Origin: Thermodesulfobacteriota bacterium
GTDB taxonomy: Bacteria; Desulfobacterota; DSM-4660; Desulfatiglandales; Desulfatiglandaceae
Reading direction: 5' to 3'
NCBI GenBank assembly: GCA_028278625.1
Contig: JANQDY010000127.1
Span: 1-23,148 of the forward strand
DNA: 23,148 bases
The position numbers and the translations under genes are program-made. Of this stretch, positions 1 through 7,727 are shown one piece after another; the first letter of the stretch is position 1; each line of letters begins with the position of its first letter. The notes beneath the pieces were generated by a model that did not search any database, was not told the origin of the DNA, and worked only from the letters and a program-made list of their open reading frames with translations.

Positions 1-157
1 GGGTATCTGCGGAGAGCAGGGGGGACACCCGGCATCGATCCGGTTCTGTCACCACATCAAGATGACCTATGTCTCCTGTTCACCGCCCAGGGTTCCCATC
101 GCGCGCCTTGCGGCGGCTCACGCCAAGATCAAGGAAAAGGAGTTTGTGTACGAATAA
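1..157 (+). CDS. ppdK: Pyruvate phosphate dikinase, C-terminal end (partial)
   Basis: This is the last 51 residues of a protein that starts before the window; the reading frame begins at base 2 and stops with TAA at 155-157. The stretch GICGEQGG followed by YVSCSP and [10 protein letters not shown] matches the C-terminal end of the PEP/pyruvate-binding barrel of PPDK, which interconverts pyruvate, ATP and phosphate with PEP, AMP and pyrophosphate in the cytoplasm. The Cys in GICGE is the family's catalytic acid/base cysteine. From memory of the family the usual motif is CGEHGGDP; here it reads CGEQGGHP, so the His and Asp positions differ. An intrinsic terminator follows 32 bp after the stop. 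Family assignment is confident; the upstream part cannot be judged. Confidence 0.9.
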   Translation, partial: GICGEQGGHPASIRFCHHIKMTYVSCSPPRVPIARLAAAHAKIKEKEFVYE

Positions 158-188
158 CAGACCCCTTCTCATACAGTGAACCAAAAAA

Positions 189-235
189 AGCGCCGTTTCC
201 CGAGCTTCGCGGCCGGGAAACCGGCGCTGTTTTTT
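189..235 (+). terminator. Intrinsic terminator after ppdK
   Basis: AGCGCCG-TTTCCCG (189-202) pairs with CGGGAAACCGGCGCT (214-228) with a single bulged base. The loop is about 11 nt and is followed by GTTTTTT. An A-rich stretch lies before the stem, so it could also work in the minus direction. It closes the ppdK transcript. Confidence 0.88.
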
Positions 236-250
236 ATGGAACAAATCTTT

Positions 251-290
251 TTGACCTTCCTTCCGCCGCCCTTCCTTCTTCGCACTTCTC
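251..290 (+). repeat. Direct repeat, left copy (ligase 3'-end remnant)
   Basis: These 40 bases match 6091-6130 in the same orientation with about five differences including one 1-nt gap, by eye. The right copy is the last ~13 codons of the acyl-CoA ligase gene on the minus strand; here the same bases have no gene attached and the stop codon position is changed. The two copies bracket the IclR/TRAP/oxidoreductase block, as expected for a segment that integrated at the 3' end of a gene and duplicated it. No integrase is seen between the copies. Confidence 0.6.
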
Positions 291-359
291 AAATGATGTG
301 TACGTCACAAGCATTGGTTTTAAATTCACCCAAAAGGCAAGAATTGCGCGACAATTTTC

Positions 360-387
360 TTGACACGCCTTTTTTTTCGGCTACAAT
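360..387 (+). promoter_or_regulatory. Sigma-70 promoter of the IclR/TRAP operon with T8 in the spacer
   Basis: TTGACA (360-365) and TACAAT (382-387) are separated by 16 bp. The spacer begins CGCC, carries eight consecutive T (370-377), then CGGC. The predicted transcript start is near 394, which leaves a leader of about 24 nt to the GTG at 418 or 36 nt to the ATG at 430. The first ten bases, TTGACACGCC, are identical to those of the histidine kinase promoter at 17335-17363, which also has a homopolymer in its spacer. Confidence 0.8.
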
Positions 388-417
388 AGTCCATTATAAA
401 CACCTAAAGTCCGCATA

Positions 418-1275
418 GTGGTCCTCATTATGGCTGATTTTGTTAGTTCATTGCATCGCGGCCTTCAAGTATTGAGGGCGTTCACGCCGGCCCAGCGTAA
501 ATTAAGGCTGCTGGACATCACCAATATTACAGGCTTCCCCAAGACGACCGTCATACGCCTTGTCAAAACCTTATCTTCCTTGAATTACATCCTCTTTGAT
601 CCGGATGACAGGAAATATTACCTGGGACCCGAGGTCCTGTCACTGGGATTCACAGCGCTCTCAAGTATGGATATTAGAGAGATTGCAGGCCCATACCTCA
701 AACAACTGGCAAAAGAATCGGATCAGACGGTAAATCTTGGGATTCTTGATGGGACAGACATTGTTTACATCGAAAGGCTGGAGAAAAGGCAGATCATCCA
801 AATCGACCTTCACGTAGGGAGCCGCTTGAGTTCCTATCGGTCTTCCGTGGGATTGGCCATATTGGCTTTTTTAGGAAAAGAGGCATTAAAAAAAGTACTG
901 ACGGAAATTCTTCTTATGAAAGATGCAAGGAAAACCGTGGGCCCTGAAGGTGAAGTTCTCATGGAAAGGCTAAAGGAGGTGAGAAAAAAGGGGTACGCAT
1001 TGAATGATGAAGAGTTCTTTCCCGGTTTAACGGCCATTGGAGCACCGGTTTTCGATGCCAAGGGGCGCGTTGAGGGAGCCATTAACATTCCCGTTTTGAG
1101 CCAAATGGTGAGCAGCGAGGAATTGATGGAAAAGTACGCCCCTCTTCTATTGGGTACGGCCCAAAAAATATCTGAAGCTCGCGGATATTTGGGCCACCCT
1201 TTTCGAAACCCATGGCAGGGAAAACCATCGTCTCATTTTAATAAACCGCCAAATCAAACCATTAACAAGAGATGA
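418..1275 (+). CDS. IclR family transcriptional regulator
   Basis: A cytoplasmic one-component regulator of 285 residues, normal for IclR. The N-terminal winged helix-turn-helix covers about residues 8-70 (SLHRGLQVLRAF, then a recognition-helix region around FPKTTVIRLVKTL, and a wing near RKYYLGP). The effector domain follows from about 85 to 255, with the typical DGTDIVYIERLE and ALNDEEFFPGLTAIGAPVFD segments. The last ~25 residues are a polar tail beyond the usual end. The start is uncertain: GTG at 418 or ATG at 430; neither has a good Shine-Dalgarno sequence. It is first in the operon with a TAXI-TRAP transporter, and its stop lies 14 bp before the next start, so it probably controls its own operon in response to the transported compound or a product of it. 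The effector cannot be read from sequence. Confidence 0.92.
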   Translation: MVLIMADFVSSLHRGLQVLRAFTPAQRKLRLLDITNITGFPKTTVIRLVKTLSSLNYILFDPDDRKYYLGPEVLSLGFTALSSMDIREIAGPYLKQLAKESDQTVNLGILDGTDIVYIERLEKRQIIQIDLHVGSRLSSYRSSVGLAILAFLGKEALKKVLTEILLMKDARKTVGPEGEVLMERLKEVRKKGYALNDEEFFPGLTAIGAPVFDAKGRVEGAINIPVLSQMVSSEELMEKYAPLLLGTAQKISEARGYLGHPFRNPWQGKPSSHFNKPPNQTINKR

Positions 1276-1289
1276 GAAAGGAGAATATT

Positions 1290-2261
1290 ATGAAAAAGCA
1301 TTTTTTTTCAGTGACACTTTTTATGGTTGTTCTGGTCGCAGCAGGATGGTCCCTGGCCGCTGAAACGCGCATGAGCATCGGCACGGCCGGGACCGCGGGC
1401 GCCCTTTACCCCATGGGTGTGGCCATGGCGGAAACCATTAACCGCCATGTTGAAGGAATAAAAGCCAACGCGGAATCGAGCGCCGCCTCCTTGGAGAACA
1501 TAAGGAACCTGTCCAAGGGCGATGTGGATTGGGCCATATCACAAAATGAAGTCGCCTTTCTCGCATACAATGGAAAAGGTAAATACGAGGGGCGACCCGT
1601 AAAATCTTTGCAGTCTCTGTTTGGAACCCTTCTCTCTTTTGTGCAGATATTTGCAGCGGCTGACAGCCCTATTAATAGTGTGAAAGATTTCAAAGGGAAG
1701 AGAATCGGCGTTGGTGCGCCCGGAAGCGGTGGTGAAAGGGTTGCACAAAAAATTCTGGAATACTACGGTTTGGACTATAAAAAGATTAAGCCTGAATTCA
1801 TGTCCAACCCGGAAATGGTCTCAGCGTTAAAGGACGGAACACTCGATGCCTTCATCATCACCCATCCCCTAAAATCCGCGGCGCTTTTGGATCTGACCAC
1901 CACTTTCAAGGTCAAAATGATTCCTGTGGCTGACGAAGGATACTATAAAAAATATCCCTACTACACGAAAACCGAAATACCCGCAGGCACCTATAAAAAC
2001 GTTGACCAGGTCATTTTAACGCCCACCAGCCGCATTGTTATGTATACCAGCAAGAAATGCAGCCTCACCGAAGACCAGGTTTATCGCACCATAAAAGGGG
2101 TCTGGGAATATTCCAAGGAATGGGTCAATACCCATCCAGCCGTAAAAAAGTACACCACACTCGAGGATGCCCTGAAGGGGGTAAGCATCCCACTTCATCC
2201 CGGCGCGGCAAAATACTATCGGGAAAAGGGCTTGAACATTCCAGCAAACCTACTCCAATAG
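1290..2261 (+). CDS. TAXI family TRAP transporter solute-binding protein
   Basis: The periplasmic receptor of a TAXI-type TRAP transporter, 323 residues. The start is the ATG at 1290, preceded by AGGAG at 1279-1283; an in-frame ATG at 1272 lies inside the end of the IclR gene and has no ribosome site. Residues 1-23 form a signal peptide (KK, hydrophobic core, cleavage after SLAA). The mature protein starts with the family's hallmark MSIGTAGTAGALYPMGVAMAE. Later segments such as DFKGKRIGVGAPGSGGE and ALKDGTLDAFIITHPL are also typical. TAXI proteins mostly bind organic acids such as dicarboxylates or glutamate; the ligand here is unknown. Codons 4-7 contain a run of eight T. The DUF1850 gene and the fused permease follow. 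Confidence 0.93.
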   Translation: MKKHFFSVTLFMVVLVAAGWSLAAETRMSIGTAGTAGALYPMGVAMAETINRHVEGIKANAESSAASLENIRNLSKGDVDWAISQNEVAFLAYNGKGKYEGRPVKSLQSLFGTLLSFVQIFAAADSPINSVKDFKGKRIGVGAPGSGGERVAQKILEYYGLDYKKIKPEFMSNPEMVSALKDGTLDAFIITHPLKSAALLDLTTTFKVKMIPVADEGYYKKYPYYTKTEIPAGTYKNVDQVILTPTSRIVMYTSKKCSLTEDQVYRTIKGVWEYSKEWVNTHPAVKKYTTLEDALKGVSIPLHPGAAKYYREKGLNIPANLLQ

Positions 2262-2285
2262 CGCCTTTTCTTTGGGCATGAAACC

Positions 2286-2774
2286 ATGACAAGAGCCTTC
2301 CTCTGCGGGTTTATCATATTCTCCCTGGTCTTTGCCGGAAGACCGCTTCCAGCAGGTGACGGCCCCACGGGAAGGCTCTGTGTCGTTAATAAAAGATTGA
2401 ACAGAACCTATGAGATTTGTTTTCGGAATCTTGAGAGCATCTCCATTCGGTTTTTCCACTCCTATGACAGACAGTGGGTGGAAGAGACCTTCATTCTCCA
2501 AAACAAGGTTTTCGTGCCCTATGAGGTTTTATACGCTGACGACACCTACGATTTCAGGGACCAAAGATATGAGGGGGATGTTGTGATTGGTGACGAAACC
2601 ATAAAGATCACAAATATCAGGAATCTAAAAGATAATTCACTAAGCGCTATTTTAACGCGCATTGCCCATACCAAGCCCCAAAGACTCATCATAAGAACAA
2701 AAGAGGGGACGAGGACCTGCCTTTTCACGGATTGGGGAAACCCCGGAGATCAGATTCACCTGAGCATCAGGTAA
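2286..2774 (+). CDS. DUF1850 domain protein, TRAP-associated
   Basis: A 162-residue exported protein. Residues 1-24 look like a signal peptide (MTRAFLCGFIIFSLVFAGRP, then PAGD). The core has the DUF1850 pattern: a short beta-rich start (RLCVVNKRLNRTYEICF), then SIRFFHSYDRQWVEETF, where HS and the paired Glu are the recognisable family residues. DUF1850 proteins are commonly encoded between the TAXI receptor and the fused permease of TAXI-TRAP systems, exactly as here, which suggests an accessory role in that transporter. No biochemical function is established to my knowledge. The stop is 4 bp before the permease start, so the two are probably co-translated. The ribosome site is weak. Confidence 0.8.
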   Translation: MTRAFLCGFIIFSLVFAGRPLPAGDGPTGRLCVVNKRLNRTYEICFRNLESISIRFFHSYDRQWVEETFILQNKVFVPYEVLYADDTYDFRDQRYEGDVVIGDETIKITNIRNLKDNSLSAILTRIAHTKPQRLIIRTKEGTRTCLFTDWGNPGDQIHLSIR

Positions 2775-2778
2775 AAAA

Positions 2779-4701
2779 ATGGAAAAGAAAAAAAAGGAGC
2801 CCCGAAAAAGGACAAACAAAAGGAATCTGGCCGGTTTTTCAAGATGGCTGGTGGGAGTGGTGGGCGTTTCACTTTGCTGCTTTCATCTCTATACCGCCTA
2901 TTTCGGAGTGCTTTCACCGCTTCATCAGCGTTCGGTTCATGTGATGGCGCTTCTTTTGATTTGCTTTGTTTTCTACCGGATCTCGCCGAATATGGGAGGG
3001 GATAGGCTGGGCATTTTCGATTGGGTGCTGGCGGCCATCGTGCTTGGCATGGGGATCTATCTTATCCCGGCCTTTGATCCGGAGGCCGTGCTTGACAGGG
3101 GTATCATGGGACCAACACGGATGGAGATCATTTTAGGCGCGGTTCTGATTCTTCTGGTCCTTGAAGGGACGAGACGCGCCGTAGGGATGCCCATCGTTCT
3201 GGTCGCACTTGCGTTTTTGATATACGGCTTGTTCGGACATTATATGCCCGATTTCATTTCTCACAAGGGATATAGCATCGAACGACTTGTGGGATACCTG
3301 GTGTGGACCACGGAGGGCATGTTCGGCATTCCCGTTGCCGTTTCCGCAACATTCGTGATCATTTTCATCATTTTTGGTGCGTTCCTCGACAAACTGGGTG
3401 CTGGAAATTTCTTCATCAACATGGCCATGGCCCTGACCGGACGCATAAGGGGGGGGCCGGCCCTGGCGTCCGTGGTTGCCAGCGGAATGATGGGAAGCAT
3501 TTCCGGATCTTCCGTATCCAACGTGGTTACCACCGGGACCTTCACCATACCTCTCATGAAGCGGATCGGATACTCTCCCCTGTTCGCCGGTGCCGTGGAA
3601 GCCGTGGCTTCCACCGGAGGACAGATCATGCCGCCGGTGATGGGAGCAGGGGCCTTTGTCATGGCCGAAATGCTGGGGGTTTCATATGTACACATCGCCA
3701 TTGCGGCGGCCATACCCGCTCTGCTTTATTTCTTGTCCGTGGGCTTTATGGTCTACTTCGAGGCATCCAAAAAGAAACTGAATGTCCTGGAACGTGATCA
3801 AATCCCCCGGGCCGGAGAAATCCTTAAAAAAGGATGCCATCTGCTGATCCCGCTCGCGGTCCTGGTCTACCTGCTTGTTGTAAAGCAACTTTCACCAATG
3901 TTGGCCGGGTTCTACTGCATTTGCACCCTTGTGGCCATTGCGTCGGCATTCATCTTGATTCGCGAGAAGCGCTTTCCGTGGCGGGAAATACTGGCGGCCA
4001 TGGAGCTGGCGGCCAAGACCGCCGTTCCCGTTGCCGCCGCGTGTGCCGCGGCGGGGATTGTCATCGGCGTGGTGTCTCTAACGGGTCTGGGCGTGCGGTT
4101 TACTCAGATGGTGATACATCTCTCGGAAGGGATGCTTTGGCTGGCAGGGCTGTTGACCATGATCGCCTGCATTGTTTTGGGCATGGGTCTCCCCACCACG
4201 GCGGCCTATATCATCACCGCGGTATTGGGGGTTCCGGCACTGGTTGACATGGGCGTCACCCCTTTGGCGGCCCACATGTTTATTTTCTATTTTGCCATTA
4301 TTTCCTTTATTACACCGCCTGTCGCCATTTCCGCATACGCCGCAAGCGGTGTTGCCAAAACAAACGCCATGAAGACCGGTTTCATGTCTTTCAAGCTGGG
4401 GTTGGCAGGCTTTGTTGTCCCCTTTGTCTTCCTTTATGGTCCCGGCATTCTGATCCAGGGAAAGGCATGGGCGATTGTCTTGCAGTCCGTGACAGCCATA
4501 CTGGGCGTCGCCGCTTTGGCCGGAAGCCTTATCGGCTGGTTTTTTATGAAACTGGCCCTTTGGTACAGGATTTTACTTTTTGTTTCAGCCATATTACTCA
4601 TCGTGCCCAATCCATATTATGCATTCGCAGGTGCCATACCGCTATTCATCGCATTCATCATTTCAAGAATGAGGAATGCAAACAAAGGGGCGCATATTTG
4701 A
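2779..4701 (+). CDS. TRAP transporter permease, fused small (DctQ-like) and large (DctM-like) subunits
   Basis: A multi-spanning inner-membrane protein of 640 residues, the size expected of the fused 4TM/12TM permease that partners TAXI receptors and uses an ion gradient to import the receptor-bound solute. A basic N-terminal tail (EKKKKEPRKRTNKR) is followed by membrane segments near residues 22-43, 54-67, 81-97 and 115-150. The DctM-like part starts around residue 185, with the conserved GAFLDKLGAGNFF, GGPALASVVASGMMGSISGS, and VEAVASTGGQIMPPVMGAGAF loops that form the transport site. The second half repeats the pattern with GLPTTAAYIITAVLGVPAL and FITPPVAISAYAASG. Start ATG 2779 lies 4 bp after the DUF1850 stop. 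A run of eight G (3449-3456) encodes Arg-Gly-Gly at 224-226. Confidence 0.94.
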   Translation: MEKKKKEPRKRTNKRNLAGFSRWLVGVVGVSLCCFHLYTAYFGVLSPLHQRSVHVMALLLICFVFYRISPNMGGDRLGIFDWVLAAIVLGMGIYLIPAFDPEAVLDRGIMGPTRMEIILGAVLILLVLEGTRRAVGMPIVLVALAFLIYGLFGHYMPDFISHKGYSIERLVGYLVWTTEGMFGIPVAVSATFVIIFIIFGAFLDKLGAGNFFINMAMALTGRIRGGPALASVVASGMMGSISGSSVSNVVTTGTFTIPLMKRIGYSPLFAGAVEAVASTGGQIMPPVMGAGAFVMAEMLGVSYVHIAIAAAIPALLYFLSVGFMVYFEASKKKLNVLERDQIPRAGEILKKGCHLLIPLAVLVYLLVVKQLSPMLAGFYCICTLVAIASAFILIREKRFPWREILAAMELAAKTAVPVAAACAAAGIVIGVVSLTGLGVRFTQMVIHLSEGMLWLAGLLTMIACIVLGMGLPTTAAYIITAVLGVPALVDMGVTPLAAHMFIFYFAIISFITPPVAISAYAASGVAKTNAMKTGFMSFKLGLAGFVVPFVFLYGPGILIQGKAWAIVLQSVTAILGVAALAGSLIGWFFMKLALWYRILLFVSAILLIVPNPYYAFAGAIPLFIAFIISRMRNANKGAHI

Positions 4702-4747
4702 CCATGTTGCCCTGTTGGATCCTTGGTTAATTGAGGAGGTATCTTAC

Positions 4748-6073
4748 TTGGGAAAGATCACTGAAGCGCCGAGGGAGCTCCATATCGTTAAAACTGCTGA
4801 TGTGGTGGTCGTGGGCGGTGGCCCGGCAGGGATTGCGTCTGCTGCCGAAGCCTCTCGCCAGGGAGCGTCTACCATCCTGATAGAGCGATACGGCTTTCTT
4901 GGTGGCGCCGGCACCGCGGCCGGGGTGACCAACTTCTGCGGCCTGTACATGATGAAACAAGGGGAGCCCTTTCGGACCGTCAGGGGAATTTCAAAAGAGC
5001 TGACCGATGCCCTGGTCAGGGTGGGAAGTGCCGTGGACCCACAACTTTCTCTGGGTGGCAGGACGGCAGTGGTGCCCTACAACACCTTTGACTACAAGCG
5101 TGCGGCAGACAAACTGCTGATTCAGTCGGGGGTGGAAATTCGATTTCATTGTTTTGTTGTGGGGGCCATTGTGGAAAACAATCGCATTACGGCCGTGATT
5201 ACCGAATCCAAATCCGGGCGACAGGCCATCAAGGCCAATATCTTTGTTGATGCCTCTGGCGATGCGGATCTCGCGGCTTTTTCAGGAGCCCCTTATGAAA
5301 AGGGGGATGAACAGGGCCGCGTGCAAACGCCCAGCATGATGTTTCTCATGGGAGGGGTGGAAAACGAAAAGGCGGAAAGGGATGGGATTCCGGGCATCGA
5401 AAAAGCAATTCATGATGCCGAAAAAAATGGCCTCTATCGTTTTCCCCGGCATGAAGTCATTGTTCGTCCCCAGCCCACTTACGGCATATGGCGCGCCAAT
5501 ATGACAAGGATCAGCCGGATGAACAAATCAATTGACGGTACCAATGTGGAGGACATGTCTTTTGCCGAGGTGGAAGGAAGAAGGCAAGTTGAAATGTATG
5601 CCAGGTTCCTGAAGGAACACGTACCGGGGTTTGAAAAGAGCTATATCATTGAATCAGCGCCTGAAGTGGGCCTTCGAGAAACCCGAAGAATCATCGGCCA
5701 ATATGTTATTGGGGAAGAGGACGTGCTGAGCGGTGCCAGTTTTCCCGATGCCATAGGATGCAATTCCTGGCCCGCGGAGCGCCACGGAGGGGACGGGGGG
5801 ATTAAATGGGCGTGGATCAGGGATCGAGGCTACCACCAAATTCCCTATGGAAGTCTCCTTCCCAGGAAAGTGCGGAATCTGCTTGTTGCCGGCCGGTGCA
5901 TATCAGCGGACCCGATCGCACAGTCATCCTTGAGGGTCTCGGGACCTTGCTTTGCCATGGGCCAGGCCGCCGGCTTGGCGGCAGCCATCTGTACTAAGAA
6001 CCAGATGCTGCCCCGCCAGATAGACGTGAATTATTTGCAGAACCAGCTCATACGGCACGATGCCTTCATTTAG
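4748..6073 (+). CDS. FAD-dependent oxidoreductase (FAD_oxidored type)
   Basis: A flavoprotein of 441 residues. The start is set at TTG 4748 because GGAGG at 4735-4739 sits 8 nt before it; an in-frame ATG at 4676 would overlap the permease and add residues unlike the family. The dinucleotide-binding motif VVVVGGGPAGIASA is at about 19-32, the ribose-binding Glu follows in TILIERYGFLGGAG, the middle has IFVDASGDADLAAFSG, and the C-terminal FAD segment is LLVAGRCISADPIAQSS with GPCFAMGQAAGLAAA. This is the broad FAD-dependent oxidoreductase family of PF12831, whose members act on varied organic acids and small molecules. Its place as last gene of the TRAP operon suggests it oxidises or reduces the imported compound, but the substrate is not shown. 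It ends 17 bp before the convergent ligase gene. Confidence 0.87.
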   Translation: MGKITEAPRELHIVKTADVVVVGGGPAGIASAAEASRQGASTILIERYGFLGGAGTAAGVTNFCGLYMMKQGEPFRTVRGISKELTDALVRVGSAVDPQLSLGGRTAVVPYNTFDYKRAADKLLIQSGVEIRFHCFVVGAIVENNRITAVITESKSGRQAIKANIFVDASGDADLAAFSGAPYEKGDEQGRVQTPSMMFLMGGVENEKAERDGIPGIEKAIHDAEKNGLYRFPRHEVIVRPQPTYGIWRANMTRISRMNKSIDGTNVEDMSFAEVEGRRQVEMYARFLKEHVPGFEKSYIIESAPEVGLRETRRIIGQYVIGEEDVLSGASFPDAIGCNSWPAERHGGDGGIKWAWIRDRGYHQIPYGSLLPRKVRNLLVAGRCISADPIAQSSLRVSGPCFAMGQAAGLAAAICTKNQMLPRQIDVNYLQNQLIRHDAFI

Positions 6074-6090
6074 TTTGTGGGGCTTTTCTC

Positions 6091-6130
6091 TTAACCTTCC
6101 TTCCGCCGTTCTTCCTCGCTTCGCACTTCC
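6091..6130 (+). repeat. Direct repeat, right copy (within ligase 3' end)
   Basis: The partner of 251-290, in the same orientation. On the minus strand it is the stop codon and last ~12 codons of the acyl-CoA ligase (ending RRKEG). It marks the right border of the TRAP block; recombination between the copies would remove about 5.8 kb and leave ppdK, its terminator and the ligase convergent. Confidence 0.6.
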
Positions 6131-7722
6131 CGTCTTAACAGTTTCCCCACCTTGCTCTTGGGGAGCATGTCCCGGAATTCGATATACTGGGGGACCTTGT
6201 AGCCGGCCAGGCGCTTTCGGCACCATTTGATGAGATCGTAGCCGGTGATCCCCTTCACATCCTCCTTGAGCACCACGAAGGCCTTGATGCGTTCGCCCAC
6301 CTTTTCATCGGGGATTCCCACCACGCAGGCCCCGATAACCGCCGGGTTCTCCTGCAGGATCCCTTCGATCTCAGAGGAGGATACCCGGTACCCCTTGTGT
6401 TTGATGGTGTCCACGGTGCGGTCCACGAAGTAATGGTGCCCATTCTCATCAACGGTCAATACGTCGGCGGTCCGATAATAGAGTTTCCCCTCCAATTCCA
6501 CAAAGGATTCGTCGGTTTCCTCCGGTTTGTTCCAATAGGCCCGGACCATGCGTTCCGAATGGACCAGGGCTTCTCCCTGTTCGCCGGGTCCCACCGGTTC
6601 GAGGGTTGCCGGATCCACCAGCTTGAGGGTCTTGCTGGGGACCACGAACCCGATGCTCTTGGGCGGGTTTTCCTGGTCCGTGGGGCACATGGTCACACCC
6701 CCGCAGGTTTCGGTGGCGCCATATCCCTGAAAAATGGGATGCCCGAATTTCTTCCGCCACCGGCTCCCCACTTCCTCGGGGAGCACGTCCCCGCCGTTAA
6801 AACAAAATACCAGGGATGAGAGGTCATAGAAGTCGAGACGGTCATGCTCCAGCATCATGCGGTAGAGGGTTGGGACCCCGATCAAGCTCTTGGCTTTAAA
6901 CCGCTGGACCGAATCGAAGATGGCATCCAGATTCACCTTGGGCATCAACACGATGGAACCGCCCACCAAAAGGGTGCTCAGAGCGCAGGTCTGCCCCAGG
7001 ATGTGAAACAGGGGCGCGGACCCCAGAACCACGTTATCCTTTGGCGCAAACAGGTGTTCACAAACGGCGATCTGCTCATAGGCCGACTCCAGATACAATC
7101 CGTGGGAGATGGGCACCCCCTTGGGAAACTTGGTGGTGCCCCCCGTATAGATCAGCTCGGCAATATCCTGGTCTTTTGCTGTTAGAGAAGGAAGGGTGCG
7201 GCCATTGGGCTTCACCATGTCCCGAAACCAGAAGGTATCGTCTTCCTTGGCCACCTTCCCTTTTGGCACCCGGTCAAAGGCCCACCCGAACAGGCGTTTA
7301 TATGCGGGCAAAAGGTCCGTCAGCTTTACGACAATCGATTTCTTAAGACCGGTTTCGGGGATGGCCTGTTTGACGTAGCCGAAGTTTGTATCAGAGCACA
7401 CGATGTGCTTCGCGCCGCTGTCATTGGCGATGTAGACCAGATCGTGTTTGGTGTAGATGGGGGTGATGGGCACCACAACGGCCCCTGCCCGCTGAATTCC
7501 CAGCCAGGCCACAATCCAGTGGACGCTGTTGGGCACATAGAGGATCACCCGTTCGCCGGGTTCAACGCCGGCTTTTCCCAAAGACCCCGCGAAACTCTCC
7601 GCAAGGGCAAGAATGGTTTTGTAAGTATAGGGGGTACCCAGATAAACCACGGCCGTTCGGTCCGCGTTTTCACGGGCGGCTTTTAAAAACGCTTCAAAAA
7701 TGTTGGGATATTCATCTTTCAT
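6091..7722 (-). CDS. Acyl-CoA synthetase (AMP-forming ligase)
   Basis: A class I adenylate-forming enzyme of 543 residues that activates a carboxylic acid with ATP and joins it to CoA in the cytoplasm. The P-loop YTGGTTKFPKG is at about 192-202, the aromatic/adenine motif GYGATE at 333-338, the hinge region DRTVDTIKHKGYRVSSSEIE near 440-460, and the C-terminal catalytic Lys in SKVGKLLRR near 527. It looks like the FadD/long-chain or aromatic acid ligase branch, but the substrate cannot be fixed. The start is ATG 7722, 6 bp after the LivF stop; an in-frame TTG at 7731 overlapping that stop is possible. As last gene of the ABC operon it probably activates what the transporter brings in. Its 3' end is copied at 251-290. 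Confidence 0.93.
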   Translation of the reverse strand: MKDEYPNIFEAFLKAARENADRTAVVYLGTPYTYKTILALAESFAGSLGKAGVEPGERVILYVPNSVHWIVAWLGIQRAGAVVVPITPIYTKHDLVYIANDSGAKHIVCSDTNFGYVKQAIPETGLKKSIVVKLTDLLPAYKRLFGWAFDRVPKGKVAKEDDTFWFRDMVKPNGRTLPSLTAKDQDIAELIYTGGTTKFPKGVPISHGLYLESAYEQIAVCEHLFAPKDNVVLGSAPLFHILGQTCALSTLLVGGSIVLMPKVNLDAIFDSVQRFKAKSLIGVPTLYRMMLEHDRLDFYDLSSLVFCFNGGDVLPEEVGSRWRKKFGHPIFQGYGATETCGGVTMCPTDQENPPKSIGFVVPSKTLKLVDPATLEPVGPGEQGEALVHSERMVRAYWNKPEETDESFVELEGKLYYRTADVLTVDENGHHYFVDRTVDTIKHKGYRVSSSEIEGILQENPAVIGACVVGIPDEKVGERIKAFVVLKEDVKGITGYDLIKWCRKRLAGYKVPQYIEFRDMLPKSKVGKLLRREVRSEEERRKEG

Positions 7723-7727
7723 GGGAA

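Noticed and set aside
80..292. Short minus-strand frame covering the ppdK end and terminator
   Set aside because: It crosses the ppdK frame and the terminator. Only its first codons are meaningful, as the repeat of the ligase 3' end.
3261..3713. 150-codon frame antisense to the TRAP permease
   Set aside because: Shadow of the membrane protein gene, with Met/Ala/Pro-rich composition and no start signal.
4676..4747. Upstream ATG extension of the FAD oxidoreductase
   Set aside because: It overlaps the permease end, lacks a ribosome site, and a strong GGAGG sits before TTG 4748.
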